Shown here piece by piece: positions 1-8,896 of a DNA stretch of 64,000 nt (position 1 is the first letter of the stretch; each line of letters begins with the position of its first letter). The stretch comes from Pseudoalteromonas fuliginea (GTDB taxonomy: Bacteria; Pseudomonadota; Gammaproteobacteria; Enterobacterales; Alteromonadaceae). The stretch lies in assembly GCF_000690055.1 (NCBI RefSeq), contig NZ_JJNZ01000020.1, positions 1 to 64,000 of the forward strand, in the 5' to 3' direction. The position numbers and the translations under genes were made by a program. The notes under the pieces were generated by a model. It saw only the letters and a program-made list of their open reading frames with translations. It was not told the origin of the DNA and did no database searches.

Positions 1-30
1 TAACACCCATACAAAAACTGGAAAAGTTAA

Positions 31-276
31 ACAACGAAAATTCTACAGATAGCCTCCATTAAAAATGGGGGGATTACCGGGGAAGCCCTTTTAAGCCAAA
101 ATAAAGCTACTGAAACACCCGTAATTCCTTCCAAAACGCCAATTAAAACAATACCAAACCAGCTTTTTATATTCTATGAAAAATACAGTAATCAATTGAA
201 CCAAAATAGGAACTCAGCTATGGTTGATTCATCAATAAAAATAAATAAAAAACGAGTTAATCTACAGGCTCGTTAG
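31..276 (+). pseudogene. 3' end of an unidentified, probably frameshifted upstream gene
   Basis: An open frame of about 81 codons ends with TAG 19 bp before the SLATT gene. It has no plausible start: the same frame has stops at 1-3 and 28-30. A different frame (3-62) is open over the preceding bases and reads TPIQKLEKLNNENSTDSLH before its stop. This suggests one reading frame broken by a frameshift around 40-60. The residues are charged and Asn-rich, with a final aromatic/basic helix-like stretch (FIFYEKYSNQLNQ). Genes next to SLATT_5 proteins are often reverse transcriptases, and this could be the C-terminus of one. I cannot confirm that from so short a piece. Confidence 0.35.
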
Positions 277-295
277 CCTTTTTCAAGGAGCAAGG

Positions 296-985
296 ATGAA
301 TTTTAAAAGTGTGGTTAAGTGGTTTTTGGGAGAAGATGGATACAAAAAGAGGGATTTAACGGCAATAGAAGAGTTAAATCGCTCTTTTATGATGGCTGCT
401 AAATGCAGATACCTGGCTTCAGCAAGACTAAAGCACTTAGGAGAAGTCGCATCCCATACAACAACCTTATTATCTATGCTTCTAATTTTTATGCCTCTAA
501 TGCAGATTGCGGGATTAGAGTTTTCTTTTCCTACGGTTTTGATGAATGTAATTCAAGTCTTTTTGGCTGTTTCTGTTTTAGTGTTTTCTGTAATAAACAC
601 CAAAGCACGGTATAGTTTGAGAGCTGAGAAGTTAAATCAATGTGGAGATAAAATTAAAGAATTACAAAGACAGCTAAGCTTTGATCTAAATAATAATAAA
701 TCACCATGTTATCAAGACTTTCATAACCGTTATTTAGATATTGAAGTCGACTCAGAAAATCATGCTCGAGTTGATTATTGTTTTGCGCGTTTGCACCTTT
801 CCACTATTTATAATTTGAATGGAGTTAAGAGGTTAGTTGTCATTATTAATGCGTACCTGAGAAAGTGGTTTACATTTATTGGCCCTGTTTTTATGTTTTT
901 AATGGCTTCGTTAATAATCTTAGATATGCTAAAAATCATATCTGTTCTTAGTGATATATTGGTTCCGCTATTACCAAAAGGCTAA
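296..985 (+). CDS. SLATT-domain (SLATT_5-like) two-helix membrane effector
   Basis: The 229-residue protein has a basic N-terminus, two adjacent hydrophobic segments (about residues 57-75 and 82-100), a soluble middle, and a hydrophobic C-terminal stretch (about 193-222). After the TM pair comes YSLRAEKLNQCGDKI, which resembles the conserved RAEK-hC-G-I signature I associate with the SLATT_5 subfamily; ENHARVDY further on also fits. SLATT proteins are predicted pore-forming effectors of nucleotide-signalling or reverse-transcriptase-linked defence systems (family knowledge). An AAGGAG ribosome site lies about 6 nt before the ATG. No partner gene is intact in the window: upstream lies only a broken frame. 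The stop codon TAA lies inside an attC-like sequence, suggesting past mobility as a cassette. Confidence 0.65.
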   Translation: MNFKSVVKWFLGEDGYKKRDLTAIEELNRSFMMAAKCRYLASARLKHLGEVASHTTTLLSMLLIFMPLMQIAGLEFSFPTVLMNVIQVFLAVSVLVFSVINTKARYSLRAEKLNQCGDKIKELQRQLSFDLNNNKSPCYQDFHNRYLDIEVDSENHARVDYCFARLHLSTIYNLNGVKRLVVIINAYLRKWFTFIGPVFMFLMASLIILDMLKIISVLSDILVPLLPKG

Positions 986-1077
986 CAACACGCCCTGAGG
1001 TGGACGGCAAGCGCTAAAGCTCACTTTCCATCGCAAATTTTAACAGCGGTGATCCCTTGCTTTTCAATGCAGTTAAG
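980..1077 (+). repeat. Possible decayed integron attC site at the end of the SLATT gene
   Basis: The stop codon sits in GGCTAACAACACGCC, followed by CTGAGGTGGACGG, which resembles the left arm (R''/L'') of gammaproteobacterial attC sites. About 95 bp later GTTAAGT matches the GTTRRRY right core. The internal L' arm is poorly complementary, so the site would be decayed. A gene stop inside the attC core is typical of integron cassettes. No integrase or second cassette is visible. Confidence 0.3.
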
Positions 1078-1422
1078 TAAGTTGATTCATCGTAAAATAA
1101 TTAAACTAGACACCTACTCTAACTCGTTTACGTGTAGCACTTACTCATTTAGGTATTTCTAAAAAGCAGGCTAAAAATATAGAGCGCGCATACCGCGAAT
1201 ACCCAAGCGTATAATATTTAATAATAACGGCTCAATAGTCTGTTTTTAAAGGTATTAAAAGCCGAACTTAGTAAAATAAGCTCGGCTTTTTTGTGTCAGG
1301 TTGTTTTGTGATTAGGGTTTGTTTATCTATATTTTTTCTATTTTTATAAGTGTTTAGGTTTTTCATAAGATTTATTTTGCTTATTTTTTCATGATGGTAC
1401 TTTCATTAAGAAGGAAAGGTAA
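1078..1422. other. Intergenic, with ORF remnant and terminator
   Basis: The stretch holds a short open remnant at 1110-1214 (34 codons, no start; it reads RLRVALTHLGISKKQAKNIE) with HTH-like character but no assignable family. A terminator hairpin follows at 1257-1292. The rest, up to the SUMF1-type gene, is very AT-rich and contains an AAGGAAAGG ribosome site just before its start. I see no other gene. Confidence 0.5.
1257..1292 (+). terminator. Rho-independent terminator
   Basis: AAAAGCCGA-CTTA pairs with TAAG-TCGGCTTTT, followed by a T run. It closes the accessory patch that contains the SLATT gene. Confidence 0.7.
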
Positions 1423-2709
1423 ATGAAACTAAACAAACTAATAATCCCCCTATTTTTATCAGTAAATAGCGCTGTAATTTATGCTAATCAAAATGCCAGT
1501 GAGCTAATTGAGCCCATTATGGTAACTATCCCTGCTGGTAGTTTTCAAATGGGTAACACCGAAGACGAAGATGCTCAACCTATTCATAAAGTGACACTAA
1601 CTGAGTTTAGTTTAGGGAAATATGAAGTAACCGTAAGAGAGTTTCGGCAGTTTGTTGAAGAAACTGATTATGAAATGCCAACCAAGTGCATTCATCAGTT
1701 AAATGGTTGGTTTAATTATGGAGAAACCAATGGTTCATGGGAGAATAACTCTCTCAATACTAGTGATTTTCAACCAGTAAATTGCACTGGTTGGCTCGCA
1801 GCCAACGCTTATACTCAGTGTCTAGCAAAAAAAACTGGCCGTCCTTATCGTTTACCGAGTGAAGCAGAGTGGGAATATGCGGCGAGGGCTGGTACAACTA
1901 GTAAGTATTACTTTGGTGACGATCTTGAACAAGCCTTAGTTTGTGAATACGAAAACACCGCCGACTTAACCGGTGAGAATATTTTACAACGGGACTCGAG
2001 TACGAGTTATGTCAATTTTTTTAATGGCAAATCGAACTGTGTTGATCACGCGGCTTATGCAAGCATCGTTGGAATGTACAAACCTAATCCTTTTGGATTG
2101 CACGATATCGTTAGTAATGTGGTTGAGTTCATTACTGATTGTTATAAAGATAATTATAAAAACGCGCACAATAATGGTCAGGCTTGGATAGATAATGATT
2201 GTAAATACAGGGTAGCACGAGGAGGTAGTTGGCATTGGAATACTTTTCCCGTAAGCCAGAGGGGCGTTGTGGGTGAGGATTTTGTAGGGGCGGTAGAGGG
2301 GTTTCGAATTGCACTAGATGGAGCTGCTCCAGCTATACCTAGCAACACTGTAAAATTTATCAAAGCGCTCAAAACAGCTCAACGCAGTGAACAATTAAGG
2401 CGTGATGCTGTTTTACCTTACCCTGCCACTGTAACAAACTTAAAACTAGATAAAGAAGCGGGTATTATTACCTTAAAGTGGGATAAAAGTTCCCAAAGTG
2501 ATATTGAAAGTTATCGAATCTATAGAAATGCAGCTACTGGCGGCGTGTTTAAACTATTGGCTGCAAATATAATTGAAACTACATTTAAAGATGCCAATAT
2601 AGATAACCATCAATATGAATATACTGTTGTTGCGGTAAGGCATAACCAACAAGGTGATTACAGTAATGTCGTAAAAACGCCGACATCATGGGTGCATGCA
2701 CCTGGCTGA
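1423..2709 (+). CDS. Exported SUMF1/FGE-sulfatase-like protein with fibronectin III domain, interrupted at its C-terminus
   Basis: The 428 residues begin with a signal peptide (residues 1-21, ending VIYA). A SUMF1/FGE-like domain spans about 30-298, with MGNTEDED near 43, RLPSEAEWEYAARAG at 143-157, NPFGLHDIVSNVVEF at 222-236 and ARGGSW at 265-270. A fibronectin type III domain follows (about 335-425). The paired cysteines that true formylglycine-generating enzymes carry after the GGSW motif are absent (HWNTFPVSQRG instead), so sulfatase-activating chemistry is unlikely; a binding or structural role is more plausible. The TGA stop at 2707-2709 is directly followed, in the same frame, by a carbohydrate-binding-like module (2710-3087). 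The gene therefore looks like a longer three-domain protein cut by a nonsense codon. It was probably exported to act on extracellular polysaccharide or glycoprotein (inference). Confidence 0.75.
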   Translation: MKLNKLIIPLFLSVNSAVIYANQNASELIEPIMVTIPAGSFQMGNTEDEDAQPIHKVTLTEFSLGKYEVTVREFRQFVEETDYEMPTKCIHQLNGWFNYGETNGSWENNSLNTSDFQPVNCTGWLAANAYTQCLAKKTGRPYRLPSEAEWEYAARAGTTSKYYFGDDLEQALVCEYENTADLTGENILQRDSSTSYVNFFNGKSNCVDHAAYASIVGMYKPNPFGLHDIVSNVVEFITDCYKDNYKNAHNNGQAWIDNDCKYRVARGGSWHWNTFPVSQRGVVGEDFVGAVEGFRIALDGAAPAIPSNTVKFIKALKTAQRSEQLRRDAVLPYPATVTNLKLDKEAGIITLKWDKSSQSDIESYRIYRNAATGGVFKLLAANIIETTFKDANIDNHQYEYTVVAVRHNQQGDYSNVVKTPTSWVHAPG

Positions 2710-3087
2710 GTGGAAGCAGAATCTGCCATTAAGTTCAGTAACGCTAGCATAGGAAGAACCTCTGATATTGATGGTAAATTTAATTTAACTGGAGGGGAGG
2801 GAATTAGTGATAATGCGATAATAAACTATCAGCTTGAAGTTGCACACTCAGGAAATTATAACCTTAGCTACCGTGTAGCGGCTCCTAGAGATACAAAAGG
2901 TTTTGCAGTTGTAATCAATGGTAAGGAATTAGCAGTAGAAAAAATAACGAGTACAGGTGGTTATAAAAAATGGCAAACACAAAGAGGATCCACTTATTTT
3001 TATCTGAAACAAGGTGAAAATAAGCTGACCCTAAAATCACTTGATAAAAACTGGAAATTAAATTGGGTAAGCTTTAACCCAAATTAG
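2710..3087 (+). pseudogene. CBM6-like carbohydrate-binding module severed from the SUMF1/FN3 protein
   Basis: These 125 residues are in frame with the preceding gene and separated from it only by one TGA. They start VEAESAIKFSN, the usual opening of CBM6/CBM35-type beta-sandwich modules (aromatic-hEAE). They end with NKLTLKSLDKNWKLNWVSF, the usual closing strand (hxhxxxxxxhNhDxhxF). GTG at 2710 could nominally start translation, but there is no ribosome-binding site of its own and no signal peptide. A separate cytoplasmic CBM makes little sense. I read it as the C-terminal module of the upstream protein after a TGG-to-TGA change, or possibly produced by stop-codon readthrough. Confidence 0.65.
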
Positions 3088-3160
3088 TTTCTGTAAAGTA
3101 TAAAATAAGAGGCCGTGGTATTGCTGTCTCTTACTATTTTAAATCCAGTTTTGGATAACA

Positions 3161-4969
3161 TTATAAATTTAATGCTAACAGTTTTTTTTCATTATTACGT
3201 CGCCAGTAGTCAGTCCCTTTTTTATCAATATATTGAGAATAAAAATCATAATTATCTTGCATACTTTGGGAGCTACAAATTAGTAACGCCATATCTAAGC
3301 TGAGATAAAGATCACCCGCCAACTCAGCTTGCTCAAAAGTGCGCTGTGCATGAGTTGTAAATGCATCATCATTTTTCAGTGCTTGAGCTAACAATGTTTT
3401 TAAGTAGGAGTTCTTGGCATTATCCGTAGTAATACCATTAATAAGATTTTGTGCTTCTGCCAGATTATTTTGATTTATATAATATTCCATCAATTGCTGA
3501 CGACTGCTTTGTGCAGCCCAAAAATCAGGTGTTAATTTAGCAAGCTCTAGTACTTGTTTTAAATGAGGCTCTTTATCTTGTGGGCTTTTAGCAAAAATAG
3601 CATAGTGATAGGGTACTATAGCAAAGTGATAGTTAGGTATTTGATAATCCTTCATTTTATTTTCTGCTTGTTGTAAATAAAGGTATTTATCATCCTCTTG
3701 CTGATGCTTATGGGCTAATACAGATAGATAAGTTAAGGCGCTTAGCTCTCGTCGTTTATCTTGTGCATCAAAAGCTAATTGCACTGAATTAAGTAGGCTT
3801 TGTTTAATTGCCTTGGTTATGGTCTATCCAAGATTGCGTAAACCACGCGTCTGCTTGTCTGTGTAAATCATTAATACTTTGATACTGCTTAATAGCATTA
3901 CTGAGCTTATATTTACTTAAATCAAATAGCTCTTTACGGATTAATACCTCACTTTGAAAGAGCAAAGCATTACCTACATGGTGTGTCTTATTTTGTGAAA
4001 TAGCTATTTTTTCTAGTTTATTTGCCATCACCATCGCTTTATCAAGTTCTCCCATCATTATATAAGTATTAGCTAGATGACCAAGGATAATGAGATCATG
4101 TGGTGCTTGCTGATGAGCAATGGATAAATTTGCTTGCTTGAGTTCGAGTGTTTGGGCTTTATTAAGTAATTTTAAAATAACTGGCTGCTGTAAATGTTGT
4201 TGTAACTGATTTAAAGCGGCTTGTTGATTTACTCCAGATAATTGCCCTTGCCAATCTGCAAACGGGCCTTTTAATATAAAATCAATATATGTCAAATTAT
4301 GATGTGTGCGAATAGTGCCAGATAAAATCAATGGGTGTTCTTTTGCTAAAAGCGGGTATTCAAACTCCGCTGAAACCTGAAAATGCGCCGTATTTAGCTG
4401 AGGTAATTCGGTAAAGTTAAAGAGTTCAGTATCATTGAGTTTAAAGGTTTCCGTCCCTCGTTGATTGCTTATTGCTATATAAGAAATATTAATAACTGAG
4501 CTCTCATCTGTTTGAGGTTGGTCAGTACTGTTATTAATGATAGTAAATACAAGAAGGGCAATACCGGTAAGTGCAATGGTTATCCAATGGTTTCGGTTTT
4601 TTGGTTTTGATAAAGTATTTGCATGCTGCAGTGGTTTATTTTGACTGATGTTGCAGTGTGCCTCAATATCAGAATGTTTAGAATCAATTTGGAGTTGCCA
4701 CTGATAACCTCGTTTTGAAAAGGTTTTAATTGCGTGGTTACCCAACAGTCTCCTTAGATTGCTAATACTTTGAAAAACAGCTTGTTCCGATACAACTTTA
4801 TTTTGCCAGACATGAGATAAAATATCTTCTTTGCTAAAGACTTGATTCGAATGCTCTAGCAATAGTTTTAGTACTTTGGCTTCATTGTGTCGAATGGCTA
4901 AGTCATCACCATTTTTTTTAGTACACAGCTTGTACTATCAAATTCAAAATTATTAAATTTATAACGCAT
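3161..4969 (-). pseudogene. CadC/ToxR-like wHTH transcriptional regulator with TM and TPR-type helices, broken by two frameshifts
   Basis: Reading from ATG at 4969 gives MRYKFNNFEFDSTSCVLKK, the normal opening of a wHTH (Trans_reg_C) domain. An A8 run (complement of 4912-4919) then shifts the frame; one more A restores NGDDLAIRHNEAKVLKLLLE. The intact middle (to 3804) has the wHTH core (SNLRRLLGNHAIKTFSKRGYQW), a TM helix (WITIALTGIALLVFTII) and TPR-like helices (LANTYIMMGELDKAM). A second shift near 3812 ends that frame at IDHNQGN. The other frame continues KAIKQSLLNSVQLAFD and runs on for over 200 codons of alpha-helical repeat to 3161. The undamaged protein would be about 600 residues and would act at the inner membrane as a DNA-binding sensor. 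Just upstream on the same strand lies an intact wHTH/beta-propeller regulator, so the locus may once have held a pair. Confidence 0.75.
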
Positions 4970-5059
4970 TGTTTTTATAAAAATGGATCATTTGGTTATT
5001 TATTTCACTCATCTTAACTTATTAGCTGATAAAGAGTATAAGTTTGTTAATCATATATT

Positions 5060-5180
5060 AAAAATACTATGGCCCTGTATCCTGTGCAGCTAAAGGGGGC
5101 AATCCATGCTTGTCGCAAATAATTGTGAGTCCAGTGGGTGAGGGCAACGCAACCCCCGATTAAGGATTGGTTGCTATGAA
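5060..5180. other. GC-rich stem-loop island of unknown nature
   Basis: In an AT-rich gap between two minus-strand regulator genes lies a GC-rich block. GGGGG at about 5095 can pair with CCCCC at 5153-5157, and an inner hairpin CGCAA-ATAA-TTGTG lies at 5114-5127. The minus strand has about 30 open codons ending TAG at 5067 (GVALPSPTGLTII...), which could be the tail of a vanished gene. It does not fit a riboswitch consensus I know. It may be a repeat, an RNA element or a gene remnant. Confidence 0.35.
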
Positions 5181-5181
5181 A

Positions 5182-7248
5182 CTATAACCTCCCCCTCACT
5201 TTTGTGCTTTTTGAAGTAATATCTAAAACCAAAATGTCTGCCGATTTATGTTCGCTTTTGAGTAAGATTATATTGTCACTTACTGCGGTTATTTGATCAC
5301 AAAATTTCGCACAAAACTCTTCGGTTTTACTACTTAAATTTTGTACACCTAACTCGTAATCATAATAGTTTATTAATGGCTTGCCATTTTGTGTGTATTG
5401 ATAATAAAAACCATTTTTTTCGGGATATATTTGAGTAAATAAATAGGGACTTTTGAGTAAAGTGTTATCTGAATCATGAGGTATAACTTGACCTTTTACA
5501 AAGCTCAGTAGTTCGTCTTTATGGTTTAAAAAGAATGTATCATGTGCTCGTTTTATTTTTAATGTCGTTCTTTCATCAGTTGTAAAATTAAACTTTACTA
5601 GTTCATCATTGTGAGTTTTTTTATCAACATACAATATAGCGTCAGATTTGTTGTACCAAGCTATAGGCTCACCAATAATCACGTTTAGCCATTTTATCGA
5701 GAATAGGTTTGACTCCAACTCAATAATAAACGGTTTGTTATTTACACTGCTCGCTATACGCTTTCCTGACCAGTGCCAAACTGGTTTGGTTAAAGCAAGT
5801 TCTTGCTTTGAATTTTCGAATAATATTCGTTCTTTGTTTGTCTCAAGATGTTTGACAAAAATCTGAGGATAGCCATTTTTTGTTGATATATAGGCTATGT
5901 GTTTTTCATCTGCTGAAAGCGCTGCAGCTTTATCAATTGTATTTGAGTTTATTATTTTTTGGGGAGGTGAAAGCTGTTTTAATTTACTCAGTAAAATGTC
6001 TTGATCTGATTTAGCTTCAATAAAGTACACTTTATCTTTAATAATTTGCGGATAAACTAAAAAGTTATAACTTTTGTAGTTAAGCGTTGTGAGGTCACCA
6101 TTTAATGAGAGTTGCTTTAATTCACTGCCATTACTAAGCAATAGAGATTCACTGTTTTCAAACCAAGTTAAGAAGTACCAGTTATGATCTATTTGTCCGA
6201 TTGAGACAACATCATTACTATCTAAGTTTAACAACTTTACTTCTGATAATGCTTGTTTATTAAAACCGACTAACGCTAATTGTGTTTGAGTCGGAGACAA
6301 AGCAAGTTTATAAGGTTTAAAGTAGTCATTTGGTTTAAGTAATTTTTCAGTTTGTCCTGACTCCAAATTATGCCGATATAAACTAACGTTTCGGCTATGC
6401 TCCGAACTGTTTTGATTGGCCAAATAATAAAGTTGTTGGCGCTTATCTATAAAAAATAAACTATTCCAAGTTATATCGTTACGCGAAAAAAGTAGCTCTT
6501 CACTTACTACTTTTAGTTGTGCGTCGAGTAGCAAACGATTAAATGAAATACCTTTCTCACCTTGGCATGAATACACCAAGGCATTTTTGTGAGAATCCCA
6601 TGCAAGGTAGGTATATGCGTTTAAAGTATCCTTTAAGGGCCAACTTGAGCCAGTTACTAGATCTTTAATTAATATTTTTCTCTTGTTTGGTTGATTGGTA
6701 TTTTGAATATACGCCATAAATCGTCCATCAGGACTGATTTGCATATAGCGCTCTTGTTCATTGCTTGCAGTTATTGGTTTTAGGTTTAACAAAGAAACCT
6801 GTTTGCTTGTATCTGATAAACTAAAAAATACGCTAATTAGGATGAAAACAGGAATGAGGAGTAAAGATAATTTTAAATACTTTATAAGGGGGCTTTTTCT
6901 TGATGATGCCTTTGCTTTTTTTTCTGGAAAGCTAACTTCTGAGTCTAGGCTGTAGCCTCGTTTAGGATGTGTTTTAATAATGCGTTTGTTGTCATCAGAT
7001 AACGCTTGCCTTAACAAGGCTATATTTCTACGAACTGAGTTTGGACTGTAAATTGCCTGAGGCCAAACAATTTCAAAAAGCGTTTCAGCTGCAATAACTT
7101 TTTTGGGGTTTTGTGCCAACGCCTTCAAAAGCGCCATTACTTTTGGTTCAATTACCTGAGATTTTTCTTTATATATAATCTCACCGGTTTTGATATTAAT
7201 TAAAAAATCATCAATATAAAATTTATTTGGTAGTTCGTTTACGCTCAA
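5182..7248 (-). CDS. wHTH transcriptional regulator with TM helix and TolB-like beta-propeller sensor
   Basis: This 688-residue protein resembles CadC-type one-component regulators. An OmpR/ToxR-type winged helix occupies residues about 8-105 (IEPKVMALLKAL; VRRNIALLRQALSDD; IIKTHPKRGYSLDSE). A single TM helix follows (about 123-146). A long periplasmic region carries repeated PD40/TolB-like blades (QISPDGRFMAYIQN; ALSADEKHIAYISTKNGYPQIF). It is the only intact regulator here and is divergent from the serine hydrolase at 7408, with 159 bp between them, so it may control that gene (inference). The start is TTG at 7248 with GGGAAAGG just upstream; no better in-frame start gives the full winged helix. 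The propeller would sense an extracytoplasmic signal of unknown nature. Confidence 0.75.
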   Translation of the reverse strand: MSVNELPNKFYIDDFLINIKTGEIIYKEKSQVIEPKVMALLKALAQNPKKVIAAETLFEIVWPQAIYSPNSVRRNIALLRQALSDDNKRIIKTHPKRGYSLDSEVSFPEKKAKASSRKSPLIKYLKLSLLLIPVFILISVFFSLSDTSKQVSLLNLKPITASNEQERYMQISPDGRFMAYIQNTNQPNKRKILIKDLVTGSSWPLKDTLNAYTYLAWDSHKNALVYSCQGEKGISFNRLLLDAQLKVVSEELLFSRNDITWNSLFFIDKRQQLYYLANQNSSEHSRNVSLYRHNLESGQTEKLLKPNDYFKPYKLALSPTQTQLALVGFNKQALSEVKLLNLDSNDVVSIGQIDHNWYFLTWFENSESLLLSNGSELKQLSLNGDLTTLNYKSYNFLVYPQIIKDKVYFIEAKSDQDILLSKLKQLSPPQKIINSNTIDKAAALSADEKHIAYISTKNGYPQIFVKHLETNKERILFENSKQELALTKPVWHWSGKRIASSVNNKPFIIELESNLFSIKWLNVIIGEPIAWYNKSDAILYVDKKTHNDELVKFNFTTDERTTLKIKRAHDTFFLNHKDELLSFVKGQVIPHDSDNTLLKSPYLFTQIYPEKNGFYYQYTQNGKPLINYYDYELGVQNLSSKTEEFCAKFCDQITAVSDNIILLKSEHKSADILVLDITSKSTKVRGRL

Positions 7249-7407
7249 ACCTTTCCCATCCCACTGTTATTAATAGATATATATCCCTTAAGCTTTTCTT
7301 AACGTTTTCTTAATTACTAATTCATCGCTTTCTCTTGGTAACAACAGTTAAAAAGGAATCGAAAGGTCAGCGCCATATTAATAAATAAATTACAAAAGGA
7401 ATACATT
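7249..7407. promoter_or_regulatory. Divergent promoter region between propeller-type regulator and serine hydrolase
   Basis: This 159-bp AT-rich gap separates two divergent starts and must contain both promoters. AAAGGA precedes the hydrolase ATG at 7408. It is a plausible place for the winged-helix protein to bind; I see no clear operator palindrome. Confidence 0.4.
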
Positions 7408-8838
7408 ATGAAGCGATATTTAGTAACACTATTATTTTTAATAACAATTATCTGCAATCAAGCGCTAGCAGCAGATAAGCTAAACTACAATAAGCTAGCT
7501 GATGAGTTTATATCTGTTTTAAACAGCAAAGATTTAAAACAGGTCGAAGATTTTATTGTAAAAAACTTTTCGCCGGATGCACTTTCTCGCTGGGATAATA
7601 CAGGAAAAGATCGTTATGTTGGTTATTCGATGAACGTAGCACTTTTTCATGGGTCATTAAGCCTACTTTCAACGGAGCTTGATACTTCCAATAACCGCAT
7701 ACAGCACATTAGTAAAGTGTATTCAAAAAATACCGACATGCAGTACGAAATAGTTATCGATTTTAACGAAGAACAAGCCGTTACGGGCTGGTTTGTTGGA
7801 GAAAATCCCAAAAGCCTTGATATGATTTCTTTAACTGAGTCACAATTAGTTAATGAGGTAAAAAATTATAGCAATCTACTTGCTATAAATGGCATTTTTT
7901 CAGGAACAATACTGCTTGCCAAAGGTAACAAAGTTTTATTTACTAAAGCGCATGGCTTAGCCTCTCGACGCTATGACGTTAAAAATAATTTAGATACTAA
8001 ATTTCAAATAGGTTCGATGAATAAGATGTTTACTAGCGTCGCTATTTTGCAACTTGTGGAAGCAGGAAAAGTATTGCTCGATGATCCGATTACTAAGTTC
8101 ATTGATAAAACCCTTTTAGGTAAGGGAGACTTTGATAAAATCCAGATTCACCACTTACTAAGTCATACATCAGGAATTGGTAATATAGCTGGGTTTGACG
8201 AAATACAGCATAAAGTACGTTCACTTGAAGATATTCAACACTTATACAGCTCCATTGAAACAACGTTTAAACCAGGCTCTCAATGGCGATATAGTAATGC
8301 AGGTATGTTATTACTTGGTCAGGTGATTGAATCTGTTACTAAGGAAAGTTATTTTAAATACATTGATAAAAACATCTATCAGAAAGCTAATATGCAACAT
8401 AGTGGTAGTTTTGATTTGGATGTGCCTATAAAGAACACTGCGCGTAACTATTGGTTTTCAGTAGAAACTGGAGAAATTACTGAAAACTTAATGTTTCAAT
8501 CAGTTAAAGGAGGTCCCGCTGGAGGTGGGTATTCGACAGTAGGCGATTTATATAAGTTCGCTTTAGCAATGCAAAATGGAATTTTAATTAGTCGTAAACT
8601 TTCCCAAGAAGCTCTTACTTCGAAGCCCGAACTTGGTGCAGAAAACTGGGGGTATGGATTTTCAGTGAGAGGCGCTGATAATAACAAAATAGTGGGTCAT
8701 AATGGTGCTCATTTAGGTATGACTGCCAGACTAAATATGTATCAAGACAAAGGTTACATTTTAGTGGTATTAGGTAACTTTCAATCTTCAGCATGGCCTA
8801 TTGTAGCAAAAGTAGAACAGTTGATAGAGCGTTTGTAA
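7408..8838 (+). CDS. Secreted serine hydrolase of the class C beta-lactamase/D-Ala-D-Ala peptidase (S12) family
   Basis: Signal peptide at residues 1-21 (ends ALAA). The N-terminal part (about 25-145) resembles an NTF2-like/DUF3471-type accessory domain. The catalytic domain follows: SMNK (the S-x-x-K nucleophile motif) in FQIGSMNKMFTSVAIL near residue 208, the YSN motif (WRYSNAGMLLLGQ) near 297, and GHNGAHLGM near 430 in place of the KTG box. Enzymes of this family cleave D-amino acid peptides or esters; substrate cannot be told from sequence. The gene is monocistronic, starts divergently from a membrane-bound regulator, and ends at a hairpin terminator 28 bp downstream. True beta-lactamase activity is not implied. 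Confidence 0.85.
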   Translation: MKRYLVTLLFLITIICNQALAADKLNYNKLADEFISVLNSKDLKQVEDFIVKNFSPDALSRWDNTGKDRYVGYSMNVALFHGSLSLLSTELDTSNNRIQHISKVYSKNTDMQYEIVIDFNEEQAVTGWFVGENPKSLDMISLTESQLVNEVKNYSNLLAINGIFSGTILLAKGNKVLFTKAHGLASRRYDVKNNLDTKFQIGSMNKMFTSVAILQLVEAGKVLLDDPITKFIDKTLLGKGDFDKIQIHHLLSHTSGIGNIAGFDEIQHKVRSLEDIQHLYSSIETTFKPGSQWRYSNAGMLLLGQVIESVTKESYFKYIDKNIYQKANMQHSGSFDLDVPIKNTARNYWFSVETGEITENLMFQSVKGGPAGGGYSTVGDLYKFALAMQNGILISRKLSQEALTSKPELGAENWGYGFSVRGADNNKIVGHNGAHLGMTARLNMYQDKGYILVVLGNFQSSAWPIVAKVEQLIERL

Positions 8839-8866
8839 TAAGTACGTTCTAAGGAAATAAGTTGAC

Positions 8867-8896
8867 GGGATTGGTCTTTTCTCCAGTCCCTTTTTA
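8867..8896 (+). terminator. Rho-independent terminator after serine hydrolase
   Basis: GGGATTGG pairs with CCAGTCCC (one G-T pair) around a short pyrimidine-rich loop, followed by TTTTT. Confidence 0.75.

Noticed and set aside
2710..3087. Independent CBM gene
   Set aside because: No ribosome site or signal peptide, and exactly in frame after the upstream stop.
3115..3303. Short plus-strand frame between the SUMF1-type gene and the broken regulator
   Set aside because: It lies mostly antisense to the coding 3' end of the regulator, with AT-rich, non-protein-like composition.
5060..5180. Cyclic-di-GMP (GEMM) riboswitch
   Set aside because: Some bases look similar (GGGGCAATCC, ACGCAA), but the conserved order of the aptamer is not there on either strand and no matching gene follows.
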